Shown here: piece after piece, positions 56,682 through 64,000 of the stretch
How the letters are laid out: each line of letters opens with the position of its first letter
How positions within the stretch are numbered: the stretch's first letter is position 1
Assembly (NCBI GenBank): GCA_022701365.1
Contig: JAKUHH010000216.1
Location: 186,001-250,000 of the forward strand
Length of the DNA: 64,000 nt
DNA from: Mycocentrospora acerina
Taxonomy: Eukaryota; Ascomycota; Dothideomycetes; Pleosporales
Direction: 5' to 3'
Translations under genes and position numbers: made by a program
The notes under the pieces: model-generated
The model's input: the letters and a program-made list of their open reading frames with translations, nothing else
Databases searched by the model: none
Told to the model about the DNA's origin: nothing

Positions 56682-57836
56682 CTACCGCCCCGGATGAAAC
56701 GCCGAGTACTGGGGCGGCTGCTGATATTGCAGCTGCAAATGCTGCTGCTGTTGCTGAATTTTTGCGTAATCCTGAGGATTATACGCATACTTTTGGATCG
56801 GCTTCGAACTCTCGCTCTTCATCCGCTGGTCGTGCTCCTCCCTCGTCTCGTCCATGGTCGGCAGCTCGGCTGTGAAGCCTTTTTGCTCGAGGCCGGGGGA
56901 GCGCATCCCGCCGTCGGATGTCGCGTACGAGCTGACAGAGCTGCGGTTGTCGTGCGAGGCTTGGGATTGCGACCAGCGTGCGTTGGATGGCGTGGGAGAC
57001 GGCATGGATGTGTCGTCTGAGGCGGTGGAGTACCGGTTCGAGGGGTGGAGGAGGTTGGGCGAGGGCTGCGGGTGGTAGAAGTCGCCTGGGAGTTCCATGA
57101 CGATGTTATTTTGGCCAAGGAGCTGGTTAGGTGGGATATGTTGACTTTGTCGGCGTTGGAAGGTTGGCGACATGGGGGATGCAGGGAGCTGGTAAGCTTG
57201 TGTGGGCGAGGGTCGTGGAGACAGTTGGCTTTGTCCCGAGCGGCGGTCTGCAGGATTGATAGTCTTCAACCTGCCGTTCTCCATCATGCCCTGCAGAACG
57301 CCCGAGTCGAGGAGCTCTGCCTTTTTGATCAGGCGGTCTACGAGAATCTTTGACGCAGCTTTTGTCTCCTTCTTGACGAAGCTAACCATGGTCATGTTGC
57401 ACCTGATTTCAATGTCCTCGCGCAGGTAGAGGCCCTCGGGTGGAGCGCCTAAGCCCATCTCATGCGTTTGCGCGGGCTCGCCAGGTTGGTTCCCGCAAAT
57501 TTGCCATTTGTTTCGGAGATCTACGCCTGCGGGCGCATAGATGTGTGTCTGCAGACCCCATGGCATGTCGTGGAAGACGCCTCGGAACTTGATAGCACCG
57601 CTGCCATACTTGCCCATTCCGGGGATGTACTGTATTCTCTGCGCAATCTCATACCAAGTTGAATAGAATTCATCCGCAGGTGCGTCGCGCGGTGCCTTGA
57701 TGGCTTCGTAGCCAGTGACGAGGGGATTCAATTCAATTACCTCGCCATGACTGTGCAGGATATCGATCGCAAGCTGGCGCGGGATGAAGGACGGAATCGA
57801 CGTAATGTTTGTGTAGGTGGTCTTTCTTCGCATCAT
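56682..57836 (-). CDS. DUF7053 family protein
   Basis: An intronless frame of 384 aa. Residues 1 to about 175 form the conserved domain: RKTTYTNITSIPSFIPRQLA then IDILHSHGEVIELNPLVTGY, APADEFYSTWYEIAQRIQYI, FHDMPWGLQTHIYAPAGVDLRNKW and LYLREDIEIRCNMTMVSFVK. This matches the fungal DUF7053 family as I recall it; the fold may be START-like, which is only an inference from the pattern. The C-terminal half is disordered, rich in Ser, Pro and Gln, and ends in a poly-Gln run (QQQQQHLQLQYQQPPQ). No catalytic residues are recognisable and no function is known to me. Confidence 0.82.
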   Translation of the reverse strand: MMRRKTTYTNITSIPSFIPRQLAIDILHSHGEVIELNPLVTGYEAIKAPRDAPADEFYSTWYEIAQRIQYIPGMGKYGSGAIKFRGVFHDMPWGLQTHIYAPAGVDLRNKWQICGNQPGEPAQTHEMGLGAPPEGLYLREDIEIRCNMTMVSFVKKETKAASKILVDRLIKKAELLDSGVLQGMMENGRLKTINPADRRSGQSQLSPRPSPTQAYQLPASPMSPTFQRRQSQHIPPNQLLGQNNIVMELPGDFYHPQPSPNLLHPSNRYSTASDDTSMPSPTPSNARWSQSQASHDNRSSVSSYATSDGGMRSPGLEQKGFTAELPTMDETREEHDQRMKSESSKPIQKYAYNPQDYAKIQQQQQHLQLQYQQPPQYSAFHPGR

Positions 57837-60369
57837 CTTGGCGATTGTGATGGTTCGAGTAAACGGGTGATTATCGAGAAAGAATTTTATGTTGGTGTCA
57901 GCAAGATAAGCGTTGCTTGCGGCCTGAAGTGTGGATATGTTAGCTGCGTGATCCGCGGTTGACTGGCCGCGTCATGCACGTGGCGCAACATCATGTCAGA
58001 CGAGAGCAAAAGACGGTCTTGCTGACAGCGCTTGGAACGCCGTAGATGCTTCGTTCAACAGAAAGAATTTGAGTAGTTTGTCCAGTCTCACTTACAAGGT
58101 CGTTAGATATCTAGGTATTACAAAGATAGAGCATGGCCGAGCGCACGTCTGCCGAGTGGGTACCCCTAAATTTAAACCAACCTTTGCTCACTGCGGGGCT
58201 CATTTCGTGGCTGAGGATCCTGGTAGTTGCTGAGATTGCCAAGATTGGTCAAAAATGCGCCTTTGACTTGCAGTTGCCGCTAAAACAGCGGGCCGTGTTT
58301 CTCTAGTCCTCACAGCTGTGGCTCTGTTGGCTGACGAGCTCGGAATCTCGATATCCGACAAAACTGCGATTTACGCCAAGTTGGTAAGCGGCACTGTAAA
58401 GCTAGAACTGACGCGTGTGATGGGTGTGCATCCTATTGATAATCCAGTCTAAGTGCATTTGAGCCGTTCTCGGATGATAGAGGTCCGTAGGTCTGACGAT
58501 ATTTGAACAACCCATCTGTTTATTGACGAGCTGCGATTCGTCTTACGTTCAAGCCCAAGGTAATAGTGAACCCAAAAGAAGAGCTGTCGAAAGGGTATGT
58601 AATTGACCCTTGCCTGTCTCGACGAAATTGTGGTAGTCATGGTTTGGGATTGGGAGATGATATCAATCGGAACCTATCCAATGTTGATCAAGTCTCCCAC
58701 CCGCTGGGCATTTGAAATCCCCGAATTCACGCAATTGTCTTCAATTTGTCTTGTACCATGGTGCTTGCGTACAGAGTGAACCCTTTCGTAGCTAAGTCCA
58801 CAGTTAATTATGAACATGAGCTGGCGAATAGTTAGCGTTGAGGGACAGTGGCGAATATCTTCAAGGAGAGACGGGACGATCGCGGGTGCTCGACTTGCCG
58901 GTGTGTCTTCGCATGCACTACTTTGCGCATTTTTTAAACTATTACCAAGCGTAAAGATGGCAACGTCGGTCGTTCCATTGATAATGACTGGTCCACTATA
59001 CAACCGATTGTAATCAGGATCTACCCGTTCGCATACCCTCACACAAAACAACAGAGGCAGATGATGCTTGCTAGGGTAGAGCGGTTCCCCATTCGGCACA
59101 GAACTTTATCGCGCCGACCGTCCAGAGCGCATCCCTACCATCTTCTTACCGACCCGCTCACTTTTTATCGAAACTTACCGTCCTGGTTCCATCCAGGTCG
59201 GTGCAAGAGATAACCACGGGAACGCAGACTGTGTCATTCCCCTATACGCTGGCAAGTCTCACAACCCCCTGACCGCAGCGGAGCGACGTTTTCCCCTGTA
59301 GAATTCCAATCTCCATACCGACTGGATAGAACACTTTCAGATTGATAACATCGGTGTGGTATAATATCTAAAAGATGCGCTTGCATACTAACGACCAAGT
59401 CGACACAAATGCTGAATTTTTTGTGCTGGACCCTCTACTTCTTCTTTAACAAAGTTCATTCATACACCCACCCAATCTTTTAGGTATAGACTGTGTGATC
59501 CAGCTACTGAATTGTGACTATTTGCGCCAAGTTATATAAGACGAGGAAGCAATGAGGCAAGCTGTGCAGGCATTTTATTGCGACGATACGTATTATCCTC
59601 GGGCATAGACAGATGGGTATCTAGGAATTGTTTGTGCATTTCAGGAAATGTTCAAAAAGAAATTGATAAAAGAAATTATGATGATAATTGTGGAGATGAG
59701 CGGAAAGGTGAATTTACTGGCGTTGTAATAGGGTTTGGTCAAGGAAGAGGGATGTGGAAGGTGGGAGGCCGTTATTAGAAATTTTGTTAATCATCAGTTG
59801 GTCTATATTACATCAGGACTATCATGATTTCTCGTGCCTCCTTGAAATTCAGTTTGATATTCAAAGCTATGCAAAGTCTAATGTTAGTCCTAATACGGTG
59901 AATTCTCGCCATGTGAGTCTGAAGTTCCTGAGATGTTTGACATATCCTCATCTCTTCCATATCCGTTGGTCGTTACAATTGTGGAGAAGGTGGGAGTATT
60001 TCAATCTTCTACGATGTCTACGAGGCCACGACGACCAGGTAGAGGGTGCAAACAGGCCTTGATCGGCGCTCGGCAGAATTGTTCCGCCGGAGACCCTGAG
60101 TGTTTGATGTTTGTCCTGTTTGCATCACATCAGCCTCGGATTCAGCCACGGTCAACTTTCTGGCCAGACAGCTTCGTCGCCCCTCTACATGCAGCACTGA
60201 CGCTTCACTCTACGTCCTATACGCCCGTAATACGTATAATCTCATCTCAGAAACAACTATCGCTTTCTGAGCATCTTCTTCGAACTCTCCAACGACACAC
60301 TTTCCACCCAGCGGTGACAACGCCGCACAAACACTCGAGCAGCGGCATAAACGACATAGCAGAGACGGA
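57837..60369. other. Gene-poor 2.5-kb stretch
   Basis: It is the longest gene-poor interval without obvious microsatellites. Coding-like but unproven segments occur at 58674-59099 (-) and around 59080-59300 (both strands read open for short distances). Otherwise I see no gene, tRNA or repeat. Confidence 0.5.
58674..59099 (-). CDS. Doubtful ORF, possible secreted-protein exon or relic
   Basis: A 141-codon open frame lies in DNA where other frames are closed. It contains four or five spaced Cys (SSACEDTP, RHCPSTL, IINCGLS, EDNCVNS) and no named domain. There is no plausible signal peptide at its start and an in-frame stop lies just upstream, so it would need an upstream exon that I cannot place. 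It may be a degraded gene or chance. Confidence 0.25.
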   Translation of the reverse strand: MPNGEPLYPSKHHLPLLFCVRVCERVDPDYNRLYSGPVIINGTTDVAIFTLGNSLKNAQSSACEDTPASRAPAIVPSLLEDIRHCPSTLTIRQLMFIINCGLSYERVHSVRKHHGTRQIEDNCVNSGISNAQRVGDLINIG

Positions 60370-61097
60370 ATGGGTGGTTATCTTTCCAAGTTTCAAAGCC
60401 TGATCTGGGCCAAGAAAGAGACGCGGATCTTGATTCTCGGACTTGTACGACCTGGTGCCCTGAACCACAGCTTCCAGGGCAGAGGTGCTGATGACATATG
60501 CAGGACAATGCTGGCAAGACGACATTGTTGTACAGGTTAAAGGTACGCCAGTAGTTTAAGGCTCCAACAGTATTCGAGAAGAAGATTAAATACTGACAAA
60601 TGCTTTCAGATTGGGGAGGTCGTAACAACAATACCAACAATAGGCTTCAACGTCGAATCCGTAACATACAAGAATCTCAATTTCAACGTCTGGGTAAGTC
60701 CTCTTTTGCACAAGATCCTCGTCGCAGCTCTTTTTTAACCCCCACCCAGGATCTTGGAGGCCAAACATCCATCCGCCCATACTGGCGCTGCTACTACGCC
60801 AATACGGCAGCTGTAATCTTCGTAATCGACAGCACCGACATCGACCGTCTGACCACCGCCTCTGAAGAGCTTTCCGCCATGCTCAACGAAGAAGAGCTGC
60901 GCGACGCCGCTCTCCTGGTATTCGCGAACAAGCAGGACCAGCCGGGCGCGAAGGGTGCGGGCGAGATCAGCGAGGCGCTGCGGTTGGGCGAACTGAAAGA
61001 TAGAAACTGGAGTATTGTGGCATGTAGTGCCGTAGACGGGACGGGTGTGGATGAGGGTATGGATTGGCTTGTTGGCAACGTCAACAGTGACAACTAG
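60370..61097 (+). CDS. ARL1: ADP-ribosylation factor-like GTPase Arl1
   Basis: Four exons: 60370-60444, 60504-60542, 60610-60693 and 60750-61097; all introns are phase 0, of 59, 67 and 56 nt (GTACGA...TGCAG, GTACGC...TTCAG, GTAAGT...CCCAG); 181 aa. Gly2 (MGGYLSKF) is the N-myristoylation site. The P-loop GLDNAGKTT spans the first junction (residues 24-32). Switch I is in TTIPTIGFNVESVTYK, DLGGQ starts exon 4, and NKQD is in FANKQDQPGAKG. SIRPYWRCYYANTAAVIFVI is characteristic of Arl1 rather than Arf1. Arl1 acts at the trans-Golgi, recruiting GRIP-domain golgins and Arf-GEFs. Every exon matches the family exactly, so the model is firm. Confidence 0.96.
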
Positions 61098-61457
61098 GAG
61101 GATCACAGTTGACAAGGGGAGTTTACATGCATGGGGAAATAGGATGATTGTGTACGAGGCAGAGGGGTTATACCAGCATGGTGGCGTTTGGGAGTTGGGC
61201 TCGTGGGTGCGGGTTGATAACAGGAGAATAGCGTTGTTTTCGCGCGCTCTTTATCCAATGATTCTAATCACACCAATTCATTCATTCATTTGCTGTGATT
61301 AATACTCTACAGAAATAAAGCATTAATTATACAAAACATATAGAAGTTCATCATCTATGAATGTCATTGTAGGGCCATCATTACATTATCCATCATCAAC
61401 CCGTCTACCAGACAGATCCATCTAGACGCCCCAGAACCAAACTGACTCGTCTATCCT
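61098..61457. other. Convergent intergenic stretch
   Basis: It is the 360-bp interval between the ARL1 stop and the DUF3433 gene's stop. It is AT-rich 3' UTR-like sequence with no gene. Confidence 0.55.
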
Positions 61458-64000
61458 CTAATAATGCTCCCACGTCCCGATCTGATGCCCCAGCATCCTC
61501 GTCTTTGTCCAATCCACGCCATAGCTATAATCTGCCAAAAGCGGCTCCTCGTCAATTCCCAAATGGTCATCTCCATCTCTACCCGAAAACCAGCCCAGTC
61601 CATACGTCTTCCCCGTCTTACTTAGATGGCGCGTCATCTGGCTCGAGTCAAACTTTTCCGTGTCCACAAAATTCACCAGCATGTTGCTCTGGTGGATAAA
61701 CGCCAGGACAGACGCCATGGTGCCGATTTGGCGGGGCATGAATTTGTGCGCGCGCCGCTTGTACGTAATGCATGCAATGGCGATGAGGTAGAGGAGAATG
61801 CACATTGTGAGGAAGAAGGAGGCCCAGAAAGAGCGGAAGGTCTGGTCGCTGGTGCGATGGCTAGATTCTTTGCTGTGGTCGTGGGGGATAGAGTTCGAAG
61901 ATTTATCATCCGAGTCGTCGTCATCTGCACTACGTGCGTTGAGGTCATGGCCCGGGATGAAGCTTCGGCCATCGACGCTGATGGATGATACGCAGACGGT
62001 GAGAACTTCGGCTAAGATACTTCCAAAGGCGACGAGGGCGACGAGAAAGTGTCTGTTGATAAGAGCTTTAATAGGCAGGTATAAGGGGTTTGTACCAGAG
62101 TAGTCTAGAGTTAATGTTTTCGCAGGAGCACGGCGCTTCGAGAGGTCGTAAAATGGCTGAAGCATACGGACGTCGCAACTCAAGGTGTTCCAAAGCAGCT
62201 TTACTATGGTGGCGAGACTGGTCATGAGAATAGGTATTTTCTCAGTGACGATGCCTGCGCCTTCGACGAACATGAAGATGGGAATGCTGACAGCTAAAAG
62301 AACCATGTATGAGATAAAAGGTATCCCGGATCGTAGACGCATCATCAAAGGCCGTGGGTCGGAACCGTGTTCGTGGATCTTTTCTTTACTATTGCTGATA
62401 AACTCTCCCTGCCATAGCGAGCTCTTGTGTAAGATGTATCGGCGATCTTTCAGTTGCTTGTGGATCTTATTCAGAGGAGCTGCATCAAGTCCGTGGAAAT
62501 CAGCGAGGATGTGACTTTTAGTAGCCATGGCCGCCACTCCAGCGATTCCGCATGGATCTCCTTGAAGCCCACTTTTTCGTCGCATTGAGAACATCAGAAG
62601 GGCTCCAAGAATGGCGACAGCAAGAAGACAAGATGAGACAGCCCTAGACCAAGGGGGATCAACCCGAACAGATTTTAGGTTATCAGGTGTACGTTGGCTT
62701 TTCGGGGGGTACATAATGATCGATGCAGATTGTAGGACAGGGACAAGACTACTCGCAATCAATGTACCGAGAGAACTGTAAATTACAGCGTACTGCTTGT
62801 GCCGTAAAGCCCTCAATGGAACCAACCAACTCATGAACGTCAGATAATCCATGTTGAGCGATTCACCGGCTGTGGCACCAGCCTTCTTGGACAACTGGTA
62901 AAACGGCTCTAGTCGCTTGACTTCAAAGTCTGTCATTTGCCATAGAATACCGTAGAAGACTAGCGTCAAAACAGGCGCGTATTTCCAGGTAAAGAAGACA
63001 ATGACATCGAGTTCCCCAGCTTCCTCGAAATTGGCTATCAATCCACCTTGAGGATCTTCCTTGACTTTGCGTATAGATAGTTGGCACAGAAATTCCTGTA
63101 AAGCAGCTAATACGAGAGCTGAAACCGTAAGCATGAGTGTCCAGTACCACGCCATGGTGAAGGGTCGCCATGAAGGCTGTTCAGGGTCTGCACAATTGTT
63201 AGCAAAACCTACTGCAAGAGAAATGCATTGCGTACCTGGCGGAAAATAGTAACTTTTCTGTGCATCAATCTTGTCGCTGCCAGTACGATTCGCCATCATA
63301 CGCCTTGCCTCAAAGTCACCGCCTGCAAATGTATCGCTGATGTCTACCGGTATTTCGGCCACAGCGACAATCTTACTCGTCTTTTCTGCCTCCTTTTGAG
63401 CATCCTTTTTCTTGGCGTTCATCATTTCTGAATTTGACAATACTCTCTGATGGCCAGAACGAGAGCTCTGTTCGGGCAAGACAGACTGATGTGTGAAAGG
63501 TTTCTCAACAACTGAGCTCATACCAGCTCCCAATTGCGCCTCAAGCCTTTCAAACTCGGCAGCATAGCCAGCCTCGTTCATATTGCGCTCGCGCTCCATA
63601 GCATCTGCTACAGAGAACACTTTTTTCTGCTGTTCAAATTTCTTTGTAGGTACACCCTCCAGGCTGTTCAATTCAAGTCCCATCGGCTCTTCAACCTCTT
63701 CTACACCTCTCAAGCGCCCCGTCGTTTGTCCAGCCTCTTCATCCTCTAGTTTGTTGTAACTTGAGCCTTTCGATCTTATGCTTCGTAATGATGTTAATCT
63801 GCTTAATAATCGCCTCGACCCACTGCTGCCCCTCAAGGATGGAACTGCATCTTGCTGATCAAATGGTGAGGTCTTGTATGATGTGTCCTCGGCGAATGAA
63901 GGAGGTGCGGGAGCATACTGTTCCCGATAGGGAGAATGCGCGGTTGGCGCAAGAGATGAAGGGTAAGATGCGCGTCTGGAGGCAGCACTGGTTGGGGGAC
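61458..64000 (-). CDS. DUF3433 multi-pass membrane protein (5' partial)
   Basis: Visible exons are >64000-63236 and 63187-61458; the 48-nt intron (GTACGC...GTGCAG, branch GCTAAC) is a multiple of three with no stop, so it would be read through in a naive translation. After removal the protein reads SYYFPPDPEQPSWRPFTMAW. The frame stays open to the window edge, so the start is missing; about 830 aa are visible. The N-terminal part is disordered and charged. Two related membrane blocks follow (LMLTVSALVLAALQEFLCQL ... FEVKRLEPFYQLSKKAGATA, and YMVLLAVSIPIFMFVEGAGI ... DVRMLQPFYDLSKRRAPAKT). The duplicated L-(E/Q)-PFY-(Q/D)-LSK motif is the mark of DUF3433. The role is unknown to me; a plasma or organelle membrane is likely. 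Confidence 0.87.
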   Translation of the reverse strand, partial: PPTSAASRRASYPSSLAPTAHSPYREQYAPAPPSFAEDTSYKTSPFDQQDAVPSLRGSSGSRRLLSRLTSLRSIRSKGSSYNKLEDEEAGQTTGRLRGVEEVEEPMGLELNSLEGVPTKKFEQQKKVFSVADAMERERNMNEAGYAAEFERLEAQLGAGMSSVVEKPFTHQSVLPEQSSRSGHQRVLSNSEMMNAKKKDAQKEAEKTSKIVAVAEIPVDISDTFAGGDFEARRMMANRTGSDKIDAQKSYYFPPGTQCISLAVGFANNCADPEQPSWRPFTMAWYWTLMLTVSALVLAALQEFLCQLSIRKVKEDPQGGLIANFEEAGELDVIVFFTWKYAPVLTLVFYGILWQMTDFEVKRLEPFYQLSKKAGATAGESLNMDYLTFMSWLVPLRALRHKQYAVIYSSLGTLIASSLVPVLQSASIIMYPPKSQRTPDNLKSVRVDPPWSRAVSSCLLAVAILGALLMFSMRRKSGLQGDPCGIAGVAAMATKSHILADFHGLDAAPLNKIHKQLKDRRYILHKSSLWQGEFISNSKEKIHEHGSDPRPLMMRLRSGIPFISYMVLLAVSIPIFMFVEGAGIVTEKIPILMTSLATIVKLLWNTLSCDVRMLQPFYDLSKRRAPAKTLTLDYSGTNPLYLPIKALINRHFLVALVAFGSILAEVLTVCVSSISVDGRSFIPGHDLNARSADDDDSDDKSSNSIPHDHSKESSHRTSDQTFRSFWASFFLTMCILLYLIAIACITYKRRAHKFMPRQIGTMASVLAFIHQSNMLVNFVDTEKFDSSQMTRHLSKTGKTYGLGWFSGRDGDDHLGIDEEPLLADYSYGVDWTKTRMLGHQIGTWEHY

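Noticed and set aside
57850..57862. TGGTTCGAGTAAA as a second B box
   Set aside because: No A box or cloverleaf can be built around it.
1..64000. CRISPR array, insertion sequences or prokaryotic operons
   Set aside because: None seen; the window is nuclear fungal DNA with spliceosomal introns, and no intact transposase or reverse transcriptase was recognised.

Overview
This window is nuclear DNA of a filamentous ascomycete (Pezizomycotina; probably a dothideomycete, which is inference from gene content and style). The evidence is many small spliceosomal introns of about 47-67 nt with GT...AG ends and CTAAC/CTGAC-like branch sites, and single-copy fungal housekeeping genes: DEF1, SUA7/TFIIB, ATP14, MGM101, TFC6, MRPL28, RHO2, NST1, AGM1, a CSC1-like channel and ARL1. 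Gene-free stretches are full of microsatellites and homopolymer runs. One assembly gap of about 242 N lies near 53.1-53.3 kb. I placed exon borders by joining reading frames at canonical splice sites.

Layout. 1-5.9 kb: 3' part of a DEF1-like gene and a DUF7730/2EXR-type protein. 6.3-7.4 kb: a secreted BYS1/thaumatin-like protein that gains a chitin-binding type-1 (CBM18) domain once its intron is removed. 9.5-11.6 kb: divergent TFIIB and ATP14. 13.8-17.2 kb: a DUF1765 protein. 19.2-22.1 kb: a BTB protein and a cytochrome P450. 23-25.6 kb: MGM101 and a DP1/TB2/HVA22 membrane protein. 27.2-31.1 kb: a secreted M20 peptidase convergent with TFC6 (TFIIIC WD40 subunit). 31.4-37.7 kb: an AT-richer accessory stretch with an interrupted tRNA gene, a small secreted peptide precursor, an alpha/beta hydrolase, a small protein of unknown function and an F-box protein. 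37.9-47.7 kb: MRPL28, RHO2, NST1 and AGM1. 49.7-52.8 kb: CSC1-like channel. 53.6-57.8 kb: a DAGK-domain lipid kinase, a single-pass membrane protein and a DUF7053 protein. 60.4-64 kb: ARL1 and the 3' part of a DUF3433 membrane protein.

The genes do not form one pathway. Several serve basic functions: transcription (DEF1, TFIIB, TFC6), mitochondria (ATP14, MGM101, MRPL28), and cell wall, polarity and trafficking (RHO2, AGM1, ARL1, NST1).

The most unusual object is at 31423-31557. It folds as a complete tRNA-His(GTG), with matching acceptor and T stems, a G15-C48 pair, a canonical anticodon-loop intron and a downstream T6 terminator, but only if a 51-nt block in the T loop is removed. That block starts GTAAGT, contains TTCTAAC and ends ACAG, so it looks like a spliceosomal intron inside a Pol III gene, and it splits the B box. 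It lies about 370 bp upstream of the gene for a TFIIIC subunit, the complex that reads A and B boxes.
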